Part shown: in pieces, positions 7,865 through 17,423 of the stretch
Position numbering within the stretch: the first letter of the stretch is position 1
Layout of the letters: every line of letters starts with the position of its first letter
Assembly: GCA_052174015.1 (NCBI GenBank)
Contig: JBQMXM010000003.1
Span: 15,724 to 79,723 of the forward strand
DNA from: JABCPO02 sp052174015
GTDB lineage: Bacteria; Bacillota; Clostridia; TANB77; CAG-508
Direction of reading: 5' to 3'
DNA length: 64,000 nt
Notes under the pieces: generated by a model
What the model was told of the DNA's origin: nothing
Seen by the model: only the letters and a program-made list of their open reading frames with translations
Database searches by the model: none
Position numbers and translations under genes: made by a program

Positions 7865-9322
7865 ATGAAAAATACTTTGGTGCATAGAACAAAAGAAAAA
7901 GCAAAAAAAACAAGTTTTTGTATAAATGCAATGATAGTATTTTTAATCATGCTTTTTCTTTTTCAATATAGTCAAGAAGGTAAGATACATTGCTATACAT
8001 TACTAAAAAATATGAATACAGTTAGTGAAACAAGATATGCAATAAATGGGCAAACAAATACTTTTTTCACAGCAAATAATAATAATTCACAAAATAGTGG
8101 TCATAACAATACAACAAAAACAACTGGTATCCAATCACTTACAAAAGATCCAAATACTAATCCAATGTTAAATAAGAGTGAAGATAATTTTACAATAACT
8201 CCAGAAGATAACAAAGAAATGGTTAAAAATGGGGATGCACCTTTTATGACAGGAGCTAAAGAGAGAAGAACAAGAGGTGGAAAATTACAATGGGTTGTAT
8301 CTGTAGTGTTATCAATTGTAGTAGTATTTTTTGGATATCCATTACTATTCTTATATGTATTATTAAATGCTTCATATCTTGCAAATCCTAATAAGCAATT
8401 AGAAAGTGCATATAAGAAAGGGTATGAAAATAGGACAACAGATAAATCAACAGGAGTAACAAAGAAAATAAAAAATGAAATCATATTTAAAATGATGACA
8501 TTAGATAAGATATTCTTTGCAGACTTACCAATATTAGAAGTTAATATATTTAGAAAATTAAAAAACGGAGATAATAATGGAGCAAACGGACTTAGAAGTG
8601 GAGTTGCTACATGGGCAGCAATTAGTAGAATAATTGCAGTTGCATTATCATTCATAAGTTTAATTTTAGGAGCAATAATGTTAATGATTAAATCTGCTCG
8701 TATTTCAGGAAAACCAGCAACACTTGCAGATGTTAAAGATTTTTTAACAAATATGGTAATTGCAATACTTATAGCATTATTAATAAATTTTGCACTTGCA
8801 GCAATACTTTATGCACATGATGCAATACTTGCAATACTTAGAGGATTGAGACTTAAGATACTTGAATCTGGTGTGCCAAATTTTGAATTTCAAATATTAG
8901 ATACAATTATAGATTTATCTAATGTTGGAGGAATGAAATATGTAATTACACTAATCACATTCTTTATATTAATATCACAACAATTCAAGTTTGTTGCTAT
9001 ATATATAACTAGACTTTTATCAATAGCATTACTTACAGTTATAGCTCCTATAATATCAATAACATATGCATTAGATAAAATTGGAGATAAAAAGAGTCAA
9101 ATATTAAATGCGTTTTTTAATGAATATATAAATTTAACAGCAGTAGGTCTAATATATCCAGTAATATATTTAACATATATTATTGCATTAGGAGCACTTA
9201 CAGCTAATTCACCATTACTTGGATTAATTTTAATACTATATATTCCAAGAGTAGAAAAAACAATTAAGACATTATTAGGACTTAGAGATTTAACAACTGT
9301 TAGATCTTCAGACGGAGTATAA
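7865..9322 (+). CDS. TrbL/VirB6-like polytopic membrane protein, paralogue 1
   Basis: The protein has 485 residues. It has an N-terminal span (about 17-35), an Asn/Thr-rich extracytoplasmic loop (about 60-130), and roughly seven membrane spans from residue 140 on. Near residue 400 it carries the motif APIISITYALDKIGDKKSQ, shared in similar form with three other proteins of the locus and characteristic of the TrbL/VirB6 group of channel proteins. The start follows AAAGGAAGG. VirB6 proteins form the inner-membrane channel of type IV secretion systems, next to VirB4. It is the shortest of four paralogues here and lacks the long cytoplasmic tail of the others. Confidence 0.85.
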   Translation: MKNTLVHRTKEKAKKTSFCINAMIVFLIMLFLFQYSQEGKIHCYTLLKNMNTVSETRYAINGQTNTFFTANNNNSQNSGHNNTTKTTGIQSLTKDPNTNPMLNKSEDNFTITPEDNKEMVKNGDAPFMTGAKERRTRGGKLQWVVSVVLSIVVVFFGYPLLFLYVLLNASYLANPNKQLESAYKKGYENRTTDKSTGVTKKIKNEIIFKMMTLDKIFFADLPILEVNIFRKLKNGDNNGANGLRSGVATWAAISRIIAVALSFISLILGAIMLMIKSARISGKPATLADVKDFLTNMVIAILIALLINFALAAILYAHDAILAILRGLRLKILESGVPNFEFQILDTIIDLSNVGGMKYVITLITFFILISQQFKFVAIYITRLLSIALLTVIAPIISITYALDKIGDKKSQILNAFFNEYINLTAVGLIYPVIYLTYIIALGALTANSPLLGLILILYIPRVEKTIKTLLGLRDLTTVRSSDGV

Positions 9323-9350
9323 AATTAAAATAATATAGAAAGGAGAAATT

Positions 9351-10727
9351 ATGAATATACAAAATATGTATAATAATCAGAATAACAGAAATAGTAAAAA
9401 TAAAGTGCCTAAAAAGCAAAAAATATATATAATATTTAGTATATTTGTAATTTTAATAATAGTTTTTGCAATAATACCTAAACTTTTTAAAAAAGCACCT
9501 GAAAAAGAAAAAGTAAAATATGGTTCAGGAAAAGAAAGCAGACAAGAAAAGATAAAGGATGAAATAGTAAAAGAAACACTTGTATATAAGGAGTTGAATC
9601 AAGTAAATGATAAAATTCAAAGATTAATCAACAATCCAAATATAAATCCAGAGTTAGTACTTGGACAAAAGACTGCTGATTTTATGGAAGAAGAATCATA
9701 TTTATCAGGAAAAATTAGAATTAAAAGAAGTTTTGGAAAAATAGTATATATTGTAATAAATAGTAGTTTTGATGAAGAAATATTTAATGGTATCAAAATA
9801 CAAGATGAACAAAAAGAAGTTTTAAGAAAATTAAAAGAAACAGAAAGAATTTTAAATTCAGAATTTCAAGATACATTAACAATAGAAAATAATTTAATGT
9901 ATACTACAATAGATACAGTAAATAAGATAGTTGTAATTATTCCAAAAGTTAGTAATTCAAATGAATTAAATATGAGACTTGGAAACTTTAATCAACAAAC
10001 TAAAAAATATTTAGAAGATGGAGATATAAAACAATATATTTCAAAAGTTACAGATAATTTAAAAGAATATGCAATATTTGAATATAATTCAAGCTATATC
10101 AATTTAGTATATCCAAGTTTAGGGATAGAAATATATACAACAGGAAATGTAAAAAATTTAGATGAAGGAATAAATATATATAATCAAGGTGAATTTAGTC
10201 CAAAATTAATAGAATCTTTAAAAGAAACAGAAAAAAATACTAATCAAATAATGCAAGTAGCTATTAGAAATGGTAATTTAATATCAAAATTTAGTAGGCA
10301 TATAATAAATAATTTAATAGCTATTAAAGATAATGGGATAAAGTTTAACTATAATGATTCGGAAAATGAAAAATCAGAAGAAAGACTTAAAACATTTATA
10401 GAAAATCAAAATAGAGATTTTGATGTATCAGTAGGTTTAGCAAATCAAACATCTGTAGGTGAAAAATTAACAAAATGTGTAGTTTTTTTCAAAAATAGCA
10501 GAGAAAACTTAGAAATGTATAATTTAAATCCATCACAATCAGCAGATAGTATATATCTTACAAATAAATATATATATTATTCAATAGAAAATTCAGGAAT
10601 ATATAGAATAGAGCCATATACTAGAAGTTTAAAAAGAATAACAAATGGTGGAAAGAATTTAGATATATTAATGGTTAAAAACAATGAAATACATTTAAAA
10701 AATGGACAAATAATATATGATAGATAA
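9351..10727 (+). CDS. Bitopic extracytoplasmic protein of the secretion locus
   Basis: I do not recognise this 458-residue protein. A basic, Asn-rich N-terminus (residues 1-25) is followed by one membrane span (about 26-46) and a large, probably extracellular domain of mixed helices. The last 60 residues (IYLTNKYIYYSIENSGIYR and following) read like one or two beta-propeller-type blades of the kind seen in clostridial surface proteins. The start follows AAAGGAG. It lies between two TrbL-like genes, so a structural role in the channel or its outer face is likely but unproven. Its last codons share an 18-base word with the start of the next gene. Confidence 0.7.
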   Translation: MNIQNMYNNQNNRNSKNKVPKKQKIYIIFSIFVILIIVFAIIPKLFKKAPEKEKVKYGSGKESRQEKIKDEIVKETLVYKELNQVNDKIQRLINNPNINPELVLGQKTADFMEEESYLSGKIRIKRSFGKIVYIVINSSFDEEIFNGIKIQDEQKEVLRKLKETERILNSEFQDTLTIENNLMYTTIDTVNKIVVIIPKVSNSNELNMRLGNFNQQTKKYLEDGDIKQYISKVTDNLKEYAIFEYNSSYINLVYPSLGIEIYTTGNVKNLDEGINIYNQGEFSPKLIESLKETEKNTNQIMQVAIRNGNLISKFSRHIINNLIAIKDNGIKFNYNDSENEKSEERLKTFIENQNRDFDVSVGLANQTSVGEKLTKCVVFFKNSRENLEMYNLNPSQSADSIYLTNKYIYYSIENSGIYRIEPYTRSLKRITNGGKNLDILMVKNNEIHLKNGQIIYDR

Positions 10728-10800
10728 TATATAATTATAATAAAATAAAATTAAACTAAACAAAAAATGAAACAGAGAATAAAAATAGAAAGGGATATAT

Positions 10801-13800
10801 ATGAAAATAATATATGATAGATTTAATAAATCTAAAATAGTAAACAATATTATTAATAGTATAAAAAAATTAGGTATAATTTTTATGATTATGCTTATAT
10901 TCCTTTCTTCAATTTCATCACCTATTGCATATGCAGTAACAGGAGAAGAAATTTTAAATAAAGCAAAAGAAAAAGAAGGTACACCATATGTTTGGGGAGC
11001 TCCTATTTTAGAAAAATTTAAAGACCCATCTTGTAAATCTTTTGATTGTTCAGGACTTGTAGGTTGGACTTTAACACAAGTAGGGCTACCTGTAAAATCT
11101 AGAACAACAAGAGAGTGGAGAAATAAAAACAACATTTTTAAGGACCCAAATACTAAAATAGAAGAAATAGATACAAATGATAAATCTAAATGGCAAGTTG
11201 GAGACATTTTATTATTTGAAGGCCATGTATCTATATATGCAGGAGTTAAAAATGGAGTTCATCAACAATATCATGCACAATCTCCAGGTACTCAAATTTC
11301 ACAAACTAAATATTATGCAAGTAAACCATTATTAAAAGTATATAGAGTGTCAGATGGAGCAGCATCAGCAAATGCAGCAACTACAAGAAAAGTAATAGAA
11401 GATGTAAAAACAGATATAAATAAAAATGCATTTTTCTATAATGGAATTCCTAAAGGACAAGTTAGCATAGAAAAGAAAGAAAGTGCAATTCGTAGATTAG
11501 TATTGTTTATTAAAGAAATATTAAATTTCTTCCTTATGTTATTAATAAACTTATTTAAGCTACCTTTTATTGGAGCTGCAACACTTATGGAAATTATGAT
11601 TACAAATGCATTTGAAGCAGTTGTAGGAAATCCAAATTATATTAAAAATGATGTAAATACAGAATTCTATATAGATCACAGAAGAGCAGTCACAGTAGAA
11701 AATATATTATTAAATAGGATTGAGTTTTTAAATATTGATTTTTTCATAAGTCCACTAGAGGCAATGAAAAGAGCAGAAGGAAAAACAGGAACAGGTGTAG
11801 AAATTAGTAAGTTAGACGAAAAAGCTGAAAGAGGTGGAAATTCAGCAATAGCACAATCTTATTCAAAAGAAAATGGTAAAGAAAAAGAACAAGAAAATAA
11901 GAATTTTGAAGAATTACCTGTAAGTCTATTAAGACAAACTATATCAAAAACATATTATGTAACACTTATGGTATCTATAGGAATTATGTTCTTAGCAGCT
12001 GTATTATCAGCAATATTTGGTATGGTATCTACAGTTGCAGGTAAAAAAGATGCATATATGACATATGCAAAAGAATGGATAAAGACTTTAGGATATACAT
12101 TATTAACATTAGTATTTATTGTAGCAGTTATAAAATTAAATGCTAGTTTTGTAAGTATGTTATATAATATATTAATAAAAGGACAGGCTCAAACATATTC
12201 ATTATATGAAACAATTAGAACTAGAGCATATTCATTACAACCAATGGTAGGATATTCTGCAACAATAATGTATGTAATATTAGCATGGTATACAGTTAAA
12301 TTTGCATTAATATATACTAAGAGATTATTAATAGTTATGATGATGTTAGTTGTTGCACCATTCTTACCTGTATATTCATTAATTAGAAAATTAGTAACAG
12401 GACAATCAGATGTATATTTATCATGGGCAAAAGAATTCCTATATACAGTACTTATTCAATCAATCCATGTATTTATATACTTCCTATTTGTAACTATTGC
12501 TATGCAAACAGGAGAAGAAAGTCTATTTGGAATAGTTGTAATGATTATGGTATTACATACTATGATGGAAGTAACACAAAGTATCAAGAATTATCTACAT
12601 GTAGGTGGTGGTTCACATAGTCTACTTGGAAATATATTAGATTCTTCAAAATCATTATCAGTTATGCAAGGATATATTGGAGCATCATATTTAAAATCAA
12701 GAAAGAAAGCTTTAGATAAATTAGGAAAGAAATATGTTAAACCACTTCTTAAGAAAGTACCAAGTGTTGCAGAAAAAGCAGTTGCTGGAACATATAATAA
12801 TGTTCAAAGAACAAAAGAGTTTATAGCAGATCGTTTTGGAAGTGAAGCAGAAGCAAAAACAGTTACAATGCCAGCAAACAATAATGAGCCATTAGAAGAA
12901 AATAAACTTAAAAAAGCTATTAAAGAACAAACATTACAAGAAAAAATAGCAAATCCAGCAGAATTAGATTTAAGTTCTGCAGAATTAAGAGCAAAATTAG
13001 AATCAATGCAAGGTGCAAAAGCTAAAGAAAAAAATAAGGAAAGAGCAAGAATATTTGATATTCAAAATTATGTAACTATTGATGAAAAAGGTAGAAAAAG
13101 AATGTTACCACCTGAATTAAGATATGATAATAAGACAGGAAAACTTATAGAAAATAGTAAGGTGCGTACACAGCTTAAAAAAGATTTAGCAGCATTAGTT
13201 GGAATGACACCAAAAGATTTTAAAAATCTAACAAAACTTGCATTCTCAAGTTTAAAAACAAGTGTAGGAGTACTTGGTGCAATTACATTTTTACCAATAT
13301 ATTTAACAGACCCAGGTTTTGCAGCACTTGCGACAACATATTCAATGTCATTTATGAATAATGGAAAAAGTAATTTAAAAACATTACAAGAAAATGCAAA
13401 AAAAGCTAAAGAAAAATCAAATATAGAAATAAAGATATTGCCATATGCCGTAATCCCAGTATTATTTAATTTACAACCAATCAAAAAAAGATATATGAAA
13501 CGTAAATATAATAAGATGATTGAGGGAGAACAAGACGCAATATTAAGAGGACAAAAAATTAGAAAATATAGATATACAGGACTTTCTTCAAGTTATCTAT
13601 ATGACTTTACTCATAAAACAAATGCAGAAATATTACAAGTAATGGTTCAAAAACAAAATAGAAGAGTAGATGTTGGTAATTTAGAAGTTAAAAAATTATC
13701 ATTACAAAAGAATTATTCACTTGGTGGACCTATGTATGAAAAGAAACATGATAGGATAAAAGAAACTAATAAGTTGATTTTAAGTTTAGCAGAAGCATCT

Positions 13801-14751
13801 TATTCTAATACGGAAACTGAAATTCAACAAATGTTTAATAATGAAGCGCTAGCTTTAGAAAACAAGAAATTCTTAGAAGCATCTAAAGATATGTCTATTC
13901 AAGAAATGGAAAAAGCAGTAGATAAACTTGTAGATAAAGAAATAAATTATTTAGCAATGTCACAAAATATTCAAAGATATAAAGCGGCAAAAGAAGGATA
14001 TAATAGATTATCAAATGATACTTCAAATAAGGATTTAAAAGAAAGATTAGAAGTTGAAAAACAATTTAAAAATATTAGAACAGAAACTCTAACTAATATA
14101 TCAAACAAACTTATATGTAACTTAAAAACAGAAAAATTAAGTACATTAACAGAAGCTAAAGTATATACAGAATTAGATAGAATTTTTGTAGAAAATAGGT
14201 TAGAAGGTTTAGAAGATTTTGAAAAACTAGAAGTATATAATATGGTTACAGATACATTAACTGTAGAATATGCAAGAGAAAAAATACAAAGAAATAATGC
14301 AAGACAAAGAAATACAAATTATACATATGAAAATGCAGATAAAAAAACAAAAGAATATATTGAAAATATAAAAACAAAAGATGTAGCTGATTTAACAATT
14401 GAAGAAATGAGAGATTTAAAGAAAAACAGAATCAAATCATACTCAGAAGGAATGAAAGTAATTCAAAATGTACGTTCAGAAGCAAGAGCAAGAGCAGAAG
14501 CTGGAAATACTCAGCAAGTTAAACATATTGATAGATACTATAAAGGTAAGAAAGTATCATTCATGTTTGGAACAGATATTGATTCAAGCGAGTTAGAAAA
14601 AGTAAGAAGTAGGGATATTAAGCAAATTGCTAAAAAATATGATAAACCTAAGAAGAAAAAGAAGAAAGATAAAGATAAAGAAGAAAAAGTTAATCCATGG
14701 GATATTAAAGAAGATGAAGATGAAGATGGAGATAAAGATAAAGATGAATAA
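10801..14751 (+). CDS. NlpC/P60 hydrolase fused to TrbL/VirB6-like channel protein
   Basis: This 1316-residue fusion starts with a signal or anchor segment (about 20-42), then an NlpC/P60 domain (about 45-185) with GTPYVWG, catalytic Cys83 in FDCSG, His142 in GHVSIY and His154 as likely third member. A membrane region (about 230-620) has some eight spans and the motif VVAPFLPVYSL followed by SWAKEFLYTVLIQ, matching the other TrbL-like proteins. The C-terminal half (about 640-1316) is a charged, helical cytoplasmic domain ending in a Lys/Asp/Glu tail. NlpC/P60 enzymes cut peptidoglycan stem peptides; in Gram-positive secretion systems such an enzyme opens the wall for the channel. Here it is covalently joined to the channel protein. 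The start follows AAAGG. Confidence 0.88.
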   Translation: MKIIYDRFNKSKIVNNIINSIKKLGIIFMIMLIFLSSISSPIAYAVTGEEILNKAKEKEGTPYVWGAPILEKFKDPSCKSFDCSGLVGWTLTQVGLPVKSRTTREWRNKNNIFKDPNTKIEEIDTNDKSKWQVGDILLFEGHVSIYAGVKNGVHQQYHAQSPGTQISQTKYYASKPLLKVYRVSDGAASANAATTRKVIEDVKTDINKNAFFYNGIPKGQVSIEKKESAIRRLVLFIKEILNFFLMLLINLFKLPFIGAATLMEIMITNAFEAVVGNPNYIKNDVNTEFYIDHRRAVTVENILLNRIEFLNIDFFISPLEAMKRAEGKTGTGVEISKLDEKAERGGNSAIAQSYSKENGKEKEQENKNFEELPVSLLRQTISKTYYVTLMVSIGIMFLAAVLSAIFGMVSTVAGKKDAYMTYAKEWIKTLGYTLLTLVFIVAVIKLNASFVSMLYNILIKGQAQTYSLYETIRTRAYSLQPMVGYSATIMYVILAWYTVKFALIYTKRLLIVMMMLVVAPFLPVYSLIRKLVTGQSDVYLSWAKEFLYTVLIQSIHVFIYFLFVTIAMQTGEESLFGIVVMIMVLHTMMEVTQSIKNYLHVGGGSHSLLGNILDSSKSLSVMQGYIGASYLKSRKKALDKLGKKYVKPLLKKVPSVAEKAVAGTYNNVQRTKEFIADRFGSEAEAKTVTMPANNNEPLEENKLKKAIKEQTLQEKIANPAELDLSSAELRAKLESMQGAKAKEKNKERARIFDIQNYVTIDEKGRKRMLPPELRYDNKTGKLIENSKVRTQLKKDLAALVGMTPKDFKNLTKLAFSSLKTSVGVLGAITFLPIYLTDPGFAALATTYSMSFMNNGKSNLKTLQENAKKAKEKSNIEIKILPYAVIPVLFNLQPIKKRYMKRKYNKMIEGEQDAILRGQKIRKYRYTGLSSSYLYDFTHKTNAEILQVMVQKQNRRVDVGNLEVKKLSLQKNYSLGGPMYEKKHDRIKETNKLILSLAEASYSNTETEIQQMFNNEALALENKKFLEASKDMSIQEMEKAVDKLVDKEINYLAMSQNIQRYKAAKEGYNRLSNDTSNKDLKERLEVEKQFKNIRTETLTNISNKLICNLKTEKLSTLTEAKVYTELDRIFVENRLEGLEDFEKLEVYNMVTDTLTVEYAREKIQRNNARQRNTNYTYENADKKTKEYIENIKTKDVADLTIEEMRDLKKNRIKSYSEGMKVIQNVRSEARARAEAGNTQQVKHIDRYYKGKKVSFMFGTDIDSSELEKVRSRDIKQIAKKYDKPKKKKKKDKDKEEKVNPWDIKEDEDEDGDKDKDE

Positions 14752-14774
14752 GGATAAACAGAAAGGAGTAGCAT

Positions 14775-17315
14775 ATGCAAAAAAGGCATATATTAAATAA
14801 GATAAATATAGTAGTTAGTATATTAGTGTTAGTTAATATGTTTAGTGTATTTAGAGTATTTGATGCTCAAAATAACATATTAAATATTAATAATGTAAAT
14901 GTATATGCTACTACTAATCCTAATTCAAATTCAAATAATCAACAAAATGAAGATAAAGATAAGGATAAGAATAAAAATACTGAAACTAAGAGTAATAATG
15001 TAAATTATCCATTCTATATTACAGAGTCAGATCTTAAAAAAACAAAAGAAAATAATAATCCTAATAGGAAGATTGAAACAGAAGATTCACAAGTTGTACA
15101 ATTTACAGATAATGAAGACTTAAATGAGATATTATCATACATAACAGCTATATTTTCATTTGCAGCATCATTAGTAATACTTGCATTAAAGATTTTAGTA
15201 GTAGTTATAGTAACAGTATTAACAGGAATATTAGGAACAGTACTTGCAGGACAACCACTTACCATAGATATGATATTATTTAATAAGATACCTGCATTAA
15301 ATTTAGAATATGGATTTGATGCTGGCAAATACATTTCATTTAATAAAAGTATTGCAACAGGAACAATGACTCTTATGTTAATGGGAGCAAGTATACAATT
15401 TTTAGTATTATTATATATATCTATAAGGTATATGATGGCAATGGCAAGTATTTCAAAACCAAAAACATTAGAACAATTAAAATTAGGACTTATAGGTTGG
15501 ATTAAAGGAGTATTTATACTTTTTGGAACTGTAATATTTGCAATAACTGTAATAAAGATAAATAATGCATTTGTATCAGTACTTGAAAAATCATTTAAAA
15601 CTGCAACAAATAGTAATAGTATGAACCTATATGTAATGGGACAAGTATTTGACCCAGGAATAGGTGGAGGAATAGCATTAGTAACATATTTAAGTATACA
15701 ATTCCAAACATTAGCACTATACCTATATTATGTAAAAAGATATATATATATATCTTTCCTAATATTAATATCACCAATAATATCATCAACATATGCAATA
15801 GATATTTTAGGAGATCAAAAAGCACAAACTGTACAAAAATGGACAACAGAATTTGTATATAATGTATTTATACAACTTTTCCATATTTTAATATATTTTG
15901 CAATAGTAATGCCAATACTAACAGGAAATGCAAATCATAAATTTGATGTATCAAAACCATTTTCAAATATGTTAGATTATGCAAGTATAATTATATTTTT
16001 AATGATATCTGTAACATTCTTTTTTAATGGAGAAAAACTACTTTCAAAATTATTTGGATTTAATAAGGCAAAACAAGTAGGAGATTCAGCAGCAAAAGTA
16101 GTTGCAGTAGGATCAACTGCAGTATCATTAATAAAAAAAGGGTTATCTGCTAACAAAACAGCAAAAGATGAAATGAAAGCAATTCGTGAAGCATCTAGTG
16201 GAAATACTGCTCAATCTACACCAGAAAAAACATTTGTAGATAAACTAAAAGAGAAGAAAGATGATGCAGTAAACAAAGTTAAAGATTTTAAAGAAAATAA
16301 GTTATCAGATGTTTTAAATAAAAGTATTGCAGAAAATACAAAATCTGTAATTCAAAAACTAAAAGCAAGAAAAGCACATAATAAGAATCAAAAAAGATTA
16401 ATGAAAAAAGCTAAAAAAGCTAAGAAGAAAAAAATCAAATATAGAAGAAGAAAGATGTTTGGCAAAATACTAGGAAAAGGTGGAATTGCAGTAGGAACAT
16501 ATATAGCAGCATCAAGTTTAAAAAATTCCAAACCTATATCATCAATTTATGCAATGGCAAGTTCATATCGTATGGCTGGTGAAATAGGAAAACTTGCACA
16601 AGATAAAAAGAAAGAATTATTTGGAAGTAAAATAGGAGCAAGTAATAGAGATACAGATAGAGGGTTAACTCCAAAACCATTTATATTAAGCAAAGAAAAA
16701 ATAGCAGAGATATATAATGATAAAGCAGATAAATATGCAGAAGAATTAGCAAGAAATTCAGAAATGCTAGAAGAATTAACAGGTGTAAATTTTGATGCAA
16801 CAACAGAAGACGGAAAAGAAAACTTAGAAACATATACAAAATTTGTTAATGAAAAATCTAAAGGTAAAGAGTTAAATAAGGAATATAAAGAAAAATTCAA
16901 AGCTTTAAGAGCAGAATTAATGACAAAATATGAAATAACTTCACAAGAAGCAGTAGAAATGATGAATAATATGATTGATGAAATTCAAACAGATAAAAAA
17001 TTAATCGTAGCAGGATTAACTGAAAAAGAAAAAGACTTTGTAGGAATAGTAATAGCTAAAAACATGGAAACATTAAATAAGAAGTTTAATGAAATGAGTA
17101 AAGAGATTAAATCAGATGTAGTTCCATATGACGAAGAAAAAGCAGTACTTGGAAGATTTGATGATGTAGTTTCAAGACAAAAAGCAATACAAGAAAAATT
17201 ATTACAAGAAGATAGAACATTTAGAAATAAGGTTGTATCAGAAGATGATGAAAAATTAGCTATGAATTTAGAAAAAGTAAAACAAAAATACTTAAAAGAT
17301 AATGGAATTAAATAA
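14775..17315 (+). CDS. TrbL/VirB6-like polytopic membrane protein, paralogue 3
   Basis: The protein has 846 residues. A signal-like segment (about 9-30) is followed by an Asn/Lys-rich exposed linker and a membrane region (about 115-430) with LISPIISSTYAIDILGDQKAQ-type sequence near its end, the shared TrbL-like motif, followed by WTTEFVYNVFIQLFHILIY. The cytoplasmic tail (about 440-846) is very basic around 520-570 and ends in a helical domain with EKEKDFVGIVIAKNM. That tail is visibly related to the tail of the 17424 gene product, so the two arose by duplication. The start follows AAAGGAG. It probably forms part of the same inner-membrane channel. Confidence 0.83.
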   Translation: MQKRHILNKINIVVSILVLVNMFSVFRVFDAQNNILNINNVNVYATTNPNSNSNNQQNEDKDKDKNKNTETKSNNVNYPFYITESDLKKTKENNNPNRKIETEDSQVVQFTDNEDLNEILSYITAIFSFAASLVILALKILVVVIVTVLTGILGTVLAGQPLTIDMILFNKIPALNLEYGFDAGKYISFNKSIATGTMTLMLMGASIQFLVLLYISIRYMMAMASISKPKTLEQLKLGLIGWIKGVFILFGTVIFAITVIKINNAFVSVLEKSFKTATNSNSMNLYVMGQVFDPGIGGGIALVTYLSIQFQTLALYLYYVKRYIYISFLILISPIISSTYAIDILGDQKAQTVQKWTTEFVYNVFIQLFHILIYFAIVMPILTGNANHKFDVSKPFSNMLDYASIIIFLMISVTFFFNGEKLLSKLFGFNKAKQVGDSAAKVVAVGSTAVSLIKKGLSANKTAKDEMKAIREASSGNTAQSTPEKTFVDKLKEKKDDAVNKVKDFKENKLSDVLNKSIAENTKSVIQKLKARKAHNKNQKRLMKKAKKAKKKKIKYRRRKMFGKILGKGGIAVGTYIAASSLKNSKPISSIYAMASSYRMAGEIGKLAQDKKKELFGSKIGASNRDTDRGLTPKPFILSKEKIAEIYNDKADKYAEELARNSEMLEELTGVNFDATTEDGKENLETYTKFVNEKSKGKELNKEYKEKFKALRAELMTKYEITSQEAVEMMNNMIDEIQTDKKLIVAGLTEKEKDFVGIVIAKNMETLNKKFNEMSKEIKSDVVPYDEEKAVLGRFDDVVSRQKAIQEKLLQEDRTFRNKVVSEDDEKLAMNLEKVKQKYLKDNGIK

Positions 17316-17423
17316 TTAAATAATTAAAAAATATATAATAATTAATATATTTTGTAATAATATATACTAATATATATAGATATAGTATATAATAATAGAT
17401 AAATATAATAGAAAGGTTTAAAA

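Noticed and set aside
12423..12620. 65-codon plus-strand frame inside the NlpC/P60-TrbL gene
   Set aside because: Out of frame with a well-supported long gene and without a start site.
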